Below, piece by piece: positions 8,601-17,059 of a stretch of 64,000 bases of DNA. The DNA is from Deltaproteobacteria bacterium RIFCSPHIGHO2_01_FULL_43_49 (GTDB lineage Bacteria > UBA10199 > SPLOWO2-01-44-7): positions 1-64,000 of the forward strand of contig MGRG01000003.1 in NCBI GenBank assembly GCA_001798075.1. Direction: 5' to 3'. Position 1 is the stretch's first letter. Every line of letters starts with the position of its first letter. The translations under genes and the position numbers were made by a program. A model generated the notes under the pieces. That model saw nothing but the letters and a program-made list of their open reading frames with translations. It had not been told where the DNA came from and ran no database searches.

Positions 8601-11600
8601 GGTGGGCCGCGGCGAGTAATGGAAGTGATGTTGCTCACCTCGTCGTAGGCGACGATCATCTCGCCCTTCAGCGGATCGGCAATCTTTTTGAGACGATTGA
8701 ACCCATCGTATTGATACGCAATCACGTTGCCATTGCCGTCCTTCATAAAAGAGACATTGCCGTTGGAATCGTAATTGAAAGTTTGCGTACTGGCCTCAGG
8801 CAATTTGCATCCCTTTGTGACTTGATAGGAGAGGTTTCGCTCATCATGAGAAACACAAGTTGAGTTTCCTTCCGGCTGTACAATACGCGTGAGATTTTCA
8901 TTGAGGTCGTATTGGTACTCCGTCAGCGCAATTCGCACTCCGTCTATCGTTTCGCGTTTCGTCGTGACCCGATCCAGAATATTATATGTGAATCTTGTTT
9001 CGACAGCCGCGTTGCCGGAAATGCGCACCACATTGTTGTTCGCATCGTATTCAATGTTGCGTTCAATAACCCCACTATCTACCTCCCCTTCCCCCCTCCT
9101 TACAAAGGAGGGGAATATCTCGCGTGTGACTTGATTCAGGGCATTTACTTCAAAAACAAAGGCGTTCCCACGGCCATCTGTGAACGAATTGATGTTGCCA
9201 ACCGCATCATAGCCAAATTGATTGGTCAGATTGAGGCGGCCGTTGCCAGCATCGCGGGTGATCTGTTCCAATTGGCCCTTATCATTATAAGTATAAGTAT
9301 CGACGTTGCCTTCACCATCGGTTATTGATGCAATCTGGCCGTGGTCGTTGTAGGTGTAGGTCTCACATAACTGCGTTCTAAGTTCTAAGTTCGAAGTACT
9401 AAGTTCGGGGAGACATTTTTGGGTTATGTTTCCTTTTTCATCCGCTTTGAAGGTTGTGACATGGCTTAAAGGATCGGTCACCTTTGTAAGTTGACTGAAT
9501 TGCGGATCGTAGGTGAACGTTGTCGCAAGCGGTGCGTCATTGGAACCAGTGACAGGTAACTGACGCCTGACCAACAAATTCCCCTTCGCGTCATATTCAT
9601 ATTGGATGGCATTGCCTTTAGGATTCGTTTGTTTGGTCAGCAACCCATCCTTATTATAGGCATACTGAGTGATGAATTTTGCAGGATCCCCCGCCCGCAC
9701 GCCGCGTGTGTATCGAATAATCTGCAGAGGATTTCCCTGGCAGTTAAAGACATAATCAATTTTGTTGCCGATGCGATCGATCACATTGGTGCGATAAAAG
9801 ACTTTGTCAATGAGATCGGGCGTGCACTCCAGGGAAGAGGCAACCTGATTGTATTCGATAAGGAACGCCCCTTCATCGCCGAAGGTTTGTTTGATGACAC
9901 GATCATAGATGGAATAAGTGTTTTTCAAATAAGTCTGCCCTTTGGCGTCAACAACCGTGAGGATGTTGTGATTGAGCTCCTCGCGATCATCCAAATATCC
10001 GGAAGAATAGGTATAACGCATCGTCTGGCCGGCGGGATTGGTGACAGAAATGAGATCTCCCTGCTGGCTGTAATTGAACTGAATAGTGCGACCAGAAAAG
10101 TCTTTTATTTCTGTCAGGTTACCAGAACTATTATAAGTATATTCTATCTTTCTTCCCACCGTGTCCGTTACCGAACTTAGAACTTTGAACTCAGAACTTA
10201 GAACGCTGTTGTATTCAAACCGCATCGTATTGCCATTGCGATCTTTGATTTGTGTAATATACCCATCCGCCCCATAGACATTTTCTGTGCTGTGCTTATC
10301 CTTGATGATAGCGCCGAGCATTTTTTTGGAATCGGCGGGATCCGGTGCAACAATCAACGTGTCAAAATATCCGGCCGGCGAAGTGTAAGCCTGTCCTGAG
10401 CCTGTCGAAGGATTCCCATCCGCATTTTTCACATAAATATCGAACCTCGCCTGACCATCGAACCTCGCAACATTCCCATCGTCGCGCAAAACCAGACGTT
10501 TGTTATAATTGTGATCCCAGTTGAATCCCAACGGCCCGTCAAACGTGATGCGGCTGCGATAGGTGCGGGTGAATTCAAAATCCAAACCTTGTCCTGAGCC
10601 TGTCGAAGGACCACGGCCGGGGATTTTGAGATCAGTATTCGTTTGCAACAAATCACCACTATGCAACAAAATGGGGTCGGTTGTATTATCTGCGTTTGCA
10701 TTGCTGGCTTCTTTATCAAATACAGCTTTTACAGGCTCTTCATTCGTATTGTTTGGCTTGTTTCCGGCTACTTCGGCAGGTCTCGTGGCCGAATCGGCCT
10801 CTTGAAAATTGGAGGCTATCTCTTGGCGATCCACATCGGTACTCTCCTCATCAGAGGGCTGCTCATTACCATTCGTCTTCGAGTACGGATCCCTGCTCGC
10901 AACGGCCCCGGCAAAATCGTAAATCGTAAAATCCTTCGTCAAAATTCTCTGACCAATGGCCAAAAGGTGGAAGCCGTCAATTTTGCTGACGACATTCTTC
11001 AATCCCGTGTTCAAAAGCGCCCCCACATCAAAGTTTAATTTTTTGAGAAATTTTCCAGGATTTTTTATGACGTTTAACACACCTTCCAATCCAAAAAGAT
11101 CTTTGCCGCTCATCATATCTTGAAACCGAAAACCGTCCAAACCCTTACCAACACCGTAGCTCAGCCCCATCTGGAACGGCCGTATATACTTTCCCAGCGG
11201 TCCGGGTATTTTAAACGAATTCATCAGGCTACTAGCGATACTACTGCCAAAGGACTTCAAACCATTCCGTGTAAGATCCGAAAAATTACCTCCCAATTTA
11301 ATCGGTCCCAAATCAATCGATCCAAAAAGGCTAGAGGCAAAATTGTTGGCAAGACTACCCGCACCTCCTGTAAGAAGAGTTGTCGCATTGATCCCCAACG
11401 AAAATTTGCCTGCGGTAAAAGTCAACGAGGCACCAGGAACAAGCCCCTTCTTAAAATCAAAATTAATTCCCAAATCCAGATGAAATCCCCACAAGCCATA
11501 AATATCCTTCACACCAATGGGATTATTCATGGCATAGACATAATGATTCGTTCCCTGAAGGAGCGGATCGCGGCTTAGGAAACGGCCAAGGGTCGGATCA

Positions 11601-14600
11601 TAATAGCGGGCGCCAAAATAGTAGAGGCCGGTTGCCTGATCGTAGGGCTTGCCTGCAAATAGGAAAGGATTGTGGTCGCTGCCATTCAGGAAATTGATAT
11701 TTCCGAAAGGATCATAGCGCACCGTTTGAACAACGTTTCCATCGACGTCACTCATCTTGAGAACATTGTCCATCTCATCGGAATGATAAAAATCGAGCTC
11801 ATCCCCTTCGATTTTGGCCAGACGCCGCCCCCCAACAAAAATATAGAATGCCTTCACCTCGCCATTGTCTCCCGCCTCCATTAAAGGATCGAGTGCCTCG
11901 CCATAGAGATAATATGTGGTTTTGCCATCCACTGTGGCCTGCTGCCGGCGGCCGGTATAATCGTATTGATATTTGGAGTCGGTTTCAAATTTGTTTTTGT
12001 TATCCTGTACATGGGCAGCCACCAAACGATGCTGCGGGTCGTATTCAAAACGTTTTTCCAACGTTACTTCGCCACCGCGTGTTTCACGCTGGGAGACAAT
12101 GTTTCCCAGCGCATATTCAACCGTACCTTGCCAAATGGCATCCTCGCCCTGTCTGATCTCATAGCCAACCAACTGCCCCTCTTCATAGGTGTAGTGAATT
12201 TCCTTGAGGGAATCCTTGTAACGGATGCGATTGCCATCGTGATCGTAGGTATATTCCTGAAATTGGGAGGCGGTCGCTTCGCCCTTCTTGAAATAGCGGG
12301 AGGCAATCAGGCGGCTCAATCCATCATATTCATAAGTGATTTTACTCCCATCCAAATGTTGGACGGAAATTTTTCGGCCGCGTTGGTCATAAAGATATTG
12401 ATCCTGCTGGATAAACGTTCCATCTTTTTTCCTGGCATCGATTCGAACGAGACGGCCGGCAGTGTCATAGGCATATTCATTCACAACTCCATTGGCATAG
12501 GTAATATGAATCGGCTGATCATCGGCTGCGTAATCGATTTTCGCGAGCAACAAGCCCCTTTCCGAATCTTTACGAACCTCTGATACACGATTTTGTTCAT
12601 CATATTTATAATAGACAATCAGACCATTGGGATAAATCAGCCGAACAAGATTGCTGAAGGCATCCCTGACCTGATAAAAAGTGTAGTCAGTGTTCAGCGT
12701 GTCAATGTGGCGCTCGACCATTTCTGCCCCACCCCCCGCATTGTAGGCGAAACGGGTATGCCCACCCTTGTCTTCAATCTGAGTGAGGCGGCCACGATTG
12801 GCCCTGTCAGCGCCATAAGACAAACGGATATTATGACCGCTCGGATAAGCAATGTCTTGCAAGAGACCATTCGAGGCAAAATTTAAATTCGCCCGCACGG
12901 AATTTCCGGCCGCGTCGAGATGGGCAATACTTCCGGAAGTCTGAGACTCATAGAGATTCATTTGATGACGATCCCCGCCCGGGAAGGTCCGATTGACCCT
13001 GCCCGAGGAATAATCGATTGAATCGGAAATATTGAGACCCAATGGGGTCGTGACATTCAAAAGATTGCCGAGAGGATCATAGGAGTACTGGGTCGTCACC
13101 GCGGAACCATCGCGGTCATATTTTTCCATCAAGACGGGATTGCCATTCAGGTCGTTTTCCACCTTCAAAACTTTTTCATTTCCCACACTGACTTGGGTTG
13201 TACTAAGAGGCGCCCCATCGGAAAGCCGCATTGAATAATTATACTGCAGAGGCTGATGGCCGCTCAAATTCTGTGTCAAAATCCTTCCCAGGGCATCATA
13301 GGTATATTGAACAAAGCGTCCATCGGGATAGGCCATCTGGGAGAGTTGTTTTTCGGGTGTATACGTATAGCGGGTGACAGCCCCGCCCTGATTTTCCTCG
13401 ATGAGATTTCCCAGTCCATCAAATCGTCTAAAAAAGCTGACATCCTTGTTCGTCGTGGTGTCGTGGAAAGTTGTCGTAATGGTTCTATTCGAAACATCAT
13501 AGTCATGCTTGACAAAAGAGCCGCCCGAAAAATCGATGCGCGTTAAAGCTCCAACTTTATTATAGATGTAGCGTCTCGAAACACCATGATCATCAACCTC
13601 TTTGAGTAAAAGGCCACTCACCCGATCATAAACGATCTGTTCGGTTCCCTCCGGAGGGACTGCCGCTGAGTCCAAAGCAATCTGGAGGGGCGCTTGAAGA
13701 GCATAGCTTTTTCCATCCAGCTCGCGAATGACCTGGCCTTGATGGTCATAGCAATGTTTCTTTAAAATCTGCTCCTCTCCATTGACAATCATGAAGGTAT
13801 AGTTGAGCTGGGTATTTTTCAAACCTCTGCCGCAGACATCACGACCACCATAGACGTAGCGGACCACTTCCGAGGCGGACTCTCCCGACTTACTAATTTT
13901 TGAAACGAGATTCTTCTGTTCTCCCTCACCCCCCACATATTCATATTCTGTATGCAGACCGCTTGGCTCCACAACGGAGGCTAGCCGACCTAGCGAATCA
14001 TAATTTCTTTCGGATTCCACATAGGTGACGCCATTCTGCGTGACCTCAACCTTGCTGATGCCATCGACTGTCTTTTCATCCGGATTGAGGCTCCAGGAAA
14101 AACGTTTCACGATTGAAAGGCCATTGCCACTCAAGCGTTCTTCGACTTGCCGCCAGCTTTCACTAATTTTATGGAAGAAGTTCTCTTTGACAGAGCCATC
14201 CAGGTCATACAAGACGCTGGTAATGGCTGGGCCGCCTTCTGCACTTGGCGACTGGGTCACTTCATTCACCCAATGATATTTTTGATAAAAGACCGTGCGA
14301 TCGGCGGGATCTGGGAATTCGGTAATAATCACAAAGCGGTTGTGACCAGCCTGCTCTTCACCGACCCTTTCTTCTTCACCATACCATTCGTAGCGCATGA
14401 TGCCGCCTGTTGGATAACGAATTTCCAAAAACTTCTTCGGTTCCTGCAAAGAATTCCAGCCAAGGCTTCTTTTCGGGAAAAGACACATCGGACATTGCGT
14501 TGTCGCTCCCCAATCATAATTGTAAACATTCGCATTGCCTTCAGGGTCTTTCATCGAAGTGATGCGATGTTCCCCATCCCACTGAACCTGCCAGGCCCTA

Positions 14601-15724
14601 GATGGCCGCTGACCAGAAGCATCAGGGACACCTGGAGCCTCCCACTCCTCAAGACCATTGTCGAGCGCACGAAGCGCAATGGTGCGGCCGGATTCATCCG
14701 TGATGGTTTGGGGAATGCCGGGTGAAGGCTTGAAAACATTTGTTTCAACAAAATGTCCCTGGGCATCTTCGATACGTTTTAACTGAAAACCAAAAATCTT
14801 CCAGCCGGTCAGCCTAAAATTGGCATGGCAGGTCTTGCGGGTAAAACTGAAGAGCGGAATTCCAATGCTAACACCGGCACTAAAATGTTCCCAACGGTCA
14901 CAAGGGTAAGAATAATAAACGGTGTAGGGTAATTCTCCACTCCCTGTCTTTTGAAATTGGTAGGCGACATTTTCGGGATCCACCAATCGAAGGACATCGA
15001 GTCGTTCTATTTCTTCAATCGTGGAACCAAATGGATTGACAAACTTGCTGCCTGTTTTGTCCCATAAACTTTCCCCCGTCGAAAAATCAAAGGGTTCGGC
15101 ACCGCCATCTTTATTGATCAGAAGAACAATGGCCGGTCTCTGGGAGGCATTCGGGCTGACATTGAGCAGAAGCAGGGCTCCAACATAATTGGACCAGGCA
15201 ACGTTCCAACCTTTATTCCCAGCCCTTAATGTAATTTCATTGTAAGACCGATCATGCTCTCCGCCCGTTGAAAAAGCCTTGAGGAGGCCAACCGCACCCA
15301 GATCCACGGCGGTATTATCATAGACAATTCGATCCACGTTTCCGATAACCGGCATATTTTGTCCGTCCAAGCGTGTTTGGATCACCGTGTGAGGTAAGGC
15401 GCCATCAAAGACTTCCCAGAATTTTTCGAGCACCATATCGCCGATCCCGGCATTGAAACTGGTAGAAAGCCCCATGGGGAGAACGCCCGGCAGGTTAATA
15501 TCCTGGGATTGCAACGTGAGATTTCCATTTTGCATGTTGACCGCAGCACCCTTGGAGAAGAATTCATAGGAAGAAAAAGATTGGAGGCCAGCGCCGTTCG
15601 TTATGTTGGTCGCTTGCGGCGTTTGGGCAAATGCTTTGAATGGACAGATAAGTAACAAGGATAACAGAATTGTACTGTGTACTATGTGCGATGTACTATG
15701 AAGTAATTTATTTAAAACTGCCAT
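5669..15724 (-). CDS. Giant secreted double-core Rhs/YD-repeat protein with papain-like toxin tip
   Basis: 3351 residues. A signal peptide (about 1-33) ends in AFAQ. YD repeats fill about 560-1340 and reach a complete core boundary (GARYYDPTLGRFLSRDPLL) near residue 1375. A glycine-rich linker follows to about 1680, then a second Rhs start (DPILLHSGDLL) with its own YD repeats and a second boundary (GRFLQRDPLGYIDG) near 3130. The last ~200 residues are the tip, with His in TKHIAVE near 3192 and Cys in EICSSAVASC near 3278. The start has GGAGG six bases upstream and overlaps the barrel gene by 13 bp. The second core holds many in-frame heptad arrays and other inserted repeats. Expected role: a surface-exposed or secreted contact-dependent toxin with an exchangeable tip. 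Confidence 0.88.
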   Translation of the reverse strand: MAVLNKLLHSTSHIVHSTILLSLLLICPFKAFAQTPQATNITNGAGLQSFSSYEFFSKGAAVNMQNGNLTLQSQDINLPGVLPMGLSTSFNAGIGDMVLEKFWEVFDGALPHTVIQTRLDGQNMPVIGNVDRIVYDNTAVDLGAVGLLKAFSTGGEHDRSYNEITLRAGNKGWNVAWSNYVGALLLLNVSPNASQRPAIVLLINKDGGAEPFDFSTGESLWDKTGSKFVNPFGSTIEEIERLDVLRLVDPENVAYQFQKTGSGELPYTVYYSYPCDRWEHFSAGVSIGIPLFSFTRKTCHANFRLTGWKIFGFQLKRIEDAQGHFVETNVFKPSPGIPQTITDESGRTIALRALDNGLEEWEAPGVPDASGQRPSRAWQVQWDGEHRITSMKDPEGNANVYNYDWGATTQCPMCLFPKRSLGWNSLQEPKKFLEIRYPTGGIMRYEWYGEEERVGEEQAGHNRFVIITEFPDPADRTVFYQKYHWVNEVTQSPSAEGGPAITSVLYDLDGSVKENFFHKISESWRQVEERLSGNGLSIVKRFSWSLNPDEKTVDGISKVEVTQNGVTYVESERNYDSLGRLASVVEPSGLHTEYEYVGGEGEQKNLVSKISKSGESASEVVRYVYGGRDVCGRGLKNTQLNYTFMIVNGEEQILKKHCYDHQGQVIRELDGKSYALQAPLQIALDSAAVPPEGTEQIVYDRVSGLLLKEVDDHGVSRRYIYNKVGALTRIDFSGGSFVKHDYDVSNRTITTTFHDTTTNKDVSFFRRFDGLGNLIEENQGGAVTRYTYTPEKQLSQMAYPDGRFVQYTYDALGRILTQNLSGHQPLQYNYSMRLSDGAPLSTTQVSVGNEKVLKVENDLNGNPVLMEKYDRDGSAVTTQYSYDPLGNLLNVTTPLGLNISDSIDYSSGRVNRTFPGGDRHQMNLYESQTSGSIAHLDAAGNSVRANLNFASNGLLQDIAYPSGHNIRLSYGADRANRGRLTQIEDKGGHTRFAYNAGGGAEMVERHIDTLNTDYTFYQVRDAFSNLVRLIYPNGLIVYYKYDEQNRVSEVRKDSERGLLLAKIDYAADDQPIHITYANGVVNEYAYDTAGRLVRIDARKKDGTFIQQDQYLYDQRGRKISVQHLDGSKITYEYDGLSRLIASRYFKKGEATASQFQEYTYDHDGNRIRYKDSLKEIHYTYEEGQLVGYEIRQGEDAIWQGTVEYALGNIVSQRETRGGEVTLEKRFEYDPQHRLVAAHVQDNKNKFETDSKYQYDYTGRRQQATVDGKTTYYLYGEALDPLMEAGDNGEVKAFYIFVGGRRLAKIEGDELDFYHSDEMDNVLKMSDVDGNVVQTVRYDPFGNINFLNGSDHNPFLFAGKPYDQATGLYYFGARYYDPTLGRFLSRDPLLQGTNHYVYAMNNPIGVKDIYGLWGFHLDLGINFDFKKGLVPGASLTFTAGKFSLGINATTLLTGGAGSLANNFASSLFGSIDLGPIKLGGNFSDLTRNGLKSFGSSIASSLMNSFKIPGPLGKYIRPFQMGLSYGVGKGLDGFRFQDMMSGKDLFGLEGVLNVIKNPGKFLKKLNFDVGALLNTGLKNVVSKIDGFHLLAIGQRILTKDFTIYDFAGAVASRDPYSKTNGNEQPSDEESTDVDRQEIASNFQEADSATRPAEVAGNKPNNTNEEPVKAVFDKEASNANADNTTDPILLHSGDLLQTNTDLKIPGRGPSTGSGQGLDFEFTRTYRSRITFDGPLGFNWDHNYNKRLVLRDDGNVARFDGQARFDIYVKNADGNPSTGSGQAYTSPAGYFDTLIVAPDPADSKKMLGAIIKDKHSTENVYGADGYITQIKDRNGNTMRFEYNSVLSSEFKVLSSVTDTVGRKIEYTYNSSGNLTEIKDFSGRTIQFNYSQQGDLISVTNPAGQTMRYTYSSGYLDDREELNHNILTVVDAKGQTYLKNTYSIYDRVIKQTFGDEGAFLIEYNQVASSLECTPDLIDKVFYRTNVIDRIGNKIDYVFNCQGNPLQIIRYTRGVRAGDPAKFITQYAYNKDGLLTKQTNPKGNAIQYEYDAKGNLLVRRQLPVTGSNDAPLATTFTYDPQFSQLTKVTDPLSHVTTFKADEKGNITQKCLPELSTSNLELRTQLCETYTYNDHGQIASITDGEGNVDTYTYNDKGQLEQITRDAGNGRLNLTNQFGYDAVGNINSFTDGRGNAFVFEVNALNQVTREIFPSFVRRGEGEVDSGVIERNIEYDANNNVVRISGNAAVETRFTYNILDRVTTKRETIDGVRIALTEYQYDLNENLTRIVQPEGNSTCVSHDERNLSYQVTKGCKLPEASTQTFNYDSNGNVSFMKDGNGNVIAYQYDGFNRLKKIADPLKGEMIVAYDEVSNITSITRRGPPDGLGTSNLELRTQFVYDTLNRLVQKTEENGDADAVIKYAYDKNNRLTELRKLRTSNLELRTQFVYDGADRLIQKTDALGNETKYIFDGNGNVAEQLDIELGTSNLELRTQFSYDPLNRLVNRTNNAGHKYTYEYDSRNNLITSTDPKDKPGLDDGATTSQGNKVKYSYDGLNRLIEEVKELTNTGAGDGAVTDTVSTRYGYDDNGRLTEITDANNHATRFAYDALNHQVEVKLHNNQTYTKRYDRNSNLIEEIQPNGFKVASIYDALNRLTNKEITLRGSPAGRETFAYDALSRMISAQNADPFGDVIGNVAFGYDSLSRVVSESINSRSITKEYDGVGNVTKRTYPSGRVVDSAYDSLNRLTAIQQTPTASGILETIFGADTVNILNAAYIGKDRPQSFTFGNNTKTEFAYDSLKRLTSLNLELRTQNLERFSYGYDKSGNRLFETRTSNLEPRTSNVFSYDSLYRLVSAKNQVPSPTAEIANPGSMPFSVSNQWTLDGVDNWLEKVRTVASDSLGTSNIELRTQFTPNEVNAYTNVDGTPYIYDENGNLIDDVVHTYQYNYRNLLTRIVSKVDGTEVASYGYDALGRRIFKTVDGQTSGERSRTMTRYVYEGVHIVAEINSDDSIAKEFIYGSTSLTTSGNSIDDPIVMLTQNLELRTWNAFYYHTDGLGSVVSLTDSEGQITETYKYGAYGEVEIYDGGGALLEDSAAGNPFLYTGQMYDAETGFYYYKARYYHPTLGRFLQRDPLGYIDGYNLYSYVNNNPLNWIDPLGFAKNKSDGQQISMTGNVDELLGTDPRPGQVYLFTHGGAGPITKHIAVETEPDFLTWERQVYSADETGTYMKPLRVALRYRSGEIYYPNQSFDIQKLTQYAEQNKGIPYDYANLANVVNSPYLDNPTKEICSSAVASCLSAAGVKFQNHGFQITPGELAHDPALTKIGEFKYGGWGVDREGLQNFVNEHFQTPVDFIPPPMGGI
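6613..9407. repeat. Nine heptanucleotide arrays inside the rhs gene
   Basis: Arrays of the 7-bp unit GTTCTAA and variants lie at 6613-6643, 7024-7054, 7225-7260, 7305-7340, 8272-8308, 8415-8460, 8563-8594 and 9373-9407, with one in opposite orientation at 10173-10206. All are in frame. Most are read on the coding strand as TTAGAAC units and give peptides such as TSNLELRTQ; the opposite array gives VLSSEFKVLSS. They fall between YD repeats. Confidence 0.85.
10390..10610. repeat. Two copies of the CCTGAGCCTGTCGAAGGA repeat
   Basis: Copies at 10390-10412 and 10589-10610, both in frame in the second Rhs start region, giving NPSTGSGQA and GPSTGSGQG. A related form (CCCCGAGCGAAGTCGAGGGG, 20245-20270) encodes PSTSLGAG in the FG-GAP protein. 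Both copies interrupt otherwise conserved Rhs N-terminal sequence. Confidence 0.75.
15670..15703. repeat. Heptad array of a second type within the signal peptide
   Basis: Four 7-bp units of the form TACTATG/TACTGTG cover the codons for HSTSHIVHST in the Rhs signal peptide. The period is the same as in the GTTCTAA arrays but the unit differs. Confidence 0.65.
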
Positions 15725-16683
15725 GTGAATCCTCCGAAAACTCTAAAAGCCGGTGAACCAATAGCAGAGGTTAAACCTTTGCCCACGCCGAAATAGTAGG
15801 AACAGCGTTCTAAGTTCGAAGTTCTAGGTTCCAAGTCCCTCGAACTATGAACTTTGGACTTGGAACCTAGAACGGTTTTTCTCACCCCCAAGCGCCATTC
15901 CAGAGGAACGGTTGATTGCTTGGTATCCGTGAAAAGTTTTTCCCCCACCAATTCCGTTTCCACAGCCCAGCTTTTTTGCTGCCAGGGCAATTGATAGCGA
16001 GCTCCCACTCCAAACGTGAACGCGTCTCCAAATTCACTCGACAGAATCCGCACCGTCTTTCTCAACTTGAATCCGACATTCCCCAAAACGTAGAACGTAG
16101 AACCTAGAACGTCGAACGCCTTATCCCCCACCAATCGATAATCCCAACTCACCCCCCGCTCACCCGTGAATTTGGCCTGCGAGCCGGTTGGAAAAGAAAA
16201 CCGCGAAAAGAGGGCCAAGGCTGGAAATTTTTTCGATTCTTTCGCCAAACGATATTTCAGATCGAGCCTAAGATCACCCAATGAAGAAGCCGTAAACGAT
16301 TGAAGTGTATTAAAATTCGTCCCGCTTTGAACAAAAAGAACGGGGAGTCCCAACCCAAAAGAGAAATGATCCCAATAACTGCTGGCGACCAGAAAATCAC
16401 CGCCCCAGAAAAAATCCAAAACTTCAACCTGCCTGCCGGTGGCCGGGACAACAACTGTGTTGGAATCACTCCCAAGATTTGTTGCAAAACCTGCACGCAC
16501 TTTTAAATTGGGAGGAATTTCTGTTCCAACGACATTGTAAATTCCACTTTGATCGGCGGCTGGTTTGAAGAGTTGACGGTCAAAACCCATTAAACCGGTA
16601 TCTCCAGCATATCCTTTTGAACACATTAACAATAGCATGATTAAAAGCGTTCTAAGTTCTAAGTTCAAAGTTCTAAGCTTCAT
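15712..16683 (-). CDS. Outer-membrane beta-barrel protein
   Basis: About 323 residues with a signal peptide (to AGDTG) and then GFDRQLFKPAADQSGIYNV, the opening of the barrel domain of myxobacterial/deltaproteobacterial OmpA-like proteins. Alternating beta-strands follow to a C-terminal GGFTWQF, with the terminal Phe typical of outer-membrane barrels. I chose ATG at 16683 because it gives a proper signal peptide; the longer frame to 16770 would run across the four-helix gene. No OmpA peptidoglycan-binding domain follows. Heptad arrays encode part of the signal peptide (16648-16680) and two loops (15805-15875, 16089-16118). The stop overlaps the rhs start by 13 bp, so it may be the outer-membrane partner or export helper of Rhs (inference). 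Confidence 0.75.
   Translation of the reverse strand: MKLRTLNLELRTLLIMLLLMCSKGYAGDTGLMGFDRQLFKPAADQSGIYNVVGTEIPPNLKVRAGFATNLGSDSNTVVVPATGRQVEVLDFFWGGDFLVASSYWDHFSFGLGLPVLFVQSGTNFNTLQSFTASSLGDLRLDLKYRLAKESKKFPALALFSRFSFPTGSQAKFTGERGVSWDYRLVGDKAFDVLGSTFYVLGNVGFKLRKTVRILSSEFGDAFTFGVGARYQLPWQQKSWAVETELVGEKLFTDTKQSTVPLEWRLGVRKTVLGSKSKVHSSRDLEPRTSNLERCSYYFGVGKGLTSAIGSPAFRVFGGFTWQF
15805..15875. repeat. Inverted pair of heptad arrays forming a hairpin
   Basis: GTTCTAGGTTCCAAGTCC (about 15820-15837) is followed about 18 bases later by its reverse complement GGACTTGGAACCTAGAAC (about 15856-15873). All of it is in frame in the barrel gene, translated as a GSKSKVHSSRDLEPRTSNLE loop. The perfect arms suggest an array copied in inverted orientation. 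Confidence 0.75.
16648..16680. repeat. Heptad array at the junction of two genes
   Basis: Four units at the 5' end of the barrel gene. In that frame the unit that would give a stop reads TTTGAAC, keeping LRTLNLELRT open. In the overlapping four-helix frame the unit CTTAG supplies the stop codon. Confidence 0.75.
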
Positions 16684-17059
16684 TTTTACCCTCGCTTCGT
16701 AAATATCGGATAAAACCGCGAACCATGTTGGTACAATTTTGGGTCTTTTCGTATGTTTTTTTGAAAACATCCTGATTGATTAGATCGTTATCCAGTGCCA
16801 CATAGAGATGGGATTGCACTTCCAGGCAAGAACGTGTTGCTATTTTCAAAAATCGTGCAAATTCAACGTTGGAATGGGCACCGAATCCCTCGGCAATGTT
16901 GGCCATAACGGAGACAGCAGCTCTTCTCACCTGATCCCTTAATCCAAAATCTTTGGAGAAATTCCCCTCCTTAGTGAGTTGATAAACCATATTGACCAAA
17001 CCTCTTGCCAGTTGCCAACACTTCAAATCTTCAAATTTATTGATGCCTGATGTTTCCAT
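16673..17059 (-). CDS. Four-helix-bundle protein (S23 / 23S rRNA IVS-type)
   Basis: 128 residues of the four-helix-bundle family first found in 23S rRNA intervening sequences: FEDLKCWQLARGLVNMVYQL, then DFGLRDQVRRAAVSVMANIA with EGFG, then EFARFLKIATRSCLEVQSHL. Length and motifs are complete. Members are often stand-alone genes of unknown role. Here the gene is wedged between two giant surface-protein genes, overlapping the upstream FG-GAP gene by 23 bp and the downstream barrel start by 11 bp. Its own stop codon lies in a heptad array, so this frame is tightly embedded in the operon. Confidence 0.88.
   Translation of the reverse strand: METSGINKFEDLKCWQLARGLVNMVYQLTKEGNFSKDFGLRDQVRRAAVSVMANIAEGFGAHSNVEFARFLKIATRSCLEVQSHLYVALDNDLINQDVFKKTYEKTQNCTNMVRGFIRYLRSEGKNEA

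Noticed and set aside
9602-12583. Several plus-strand open frames of 150-205 codons opposite the rhs gene
   Set aside because: They are antisense of YD repeats, whose codon bias leaves the opposite strand open. No ribosome sites or known motifs.
5669-15724. T6SS-type Rhs (PAAR or VgrG-linked)
   Set aside because: The protein has an ordinary signal peptide and no PAAR domain, and no T6SS gene is nearby.
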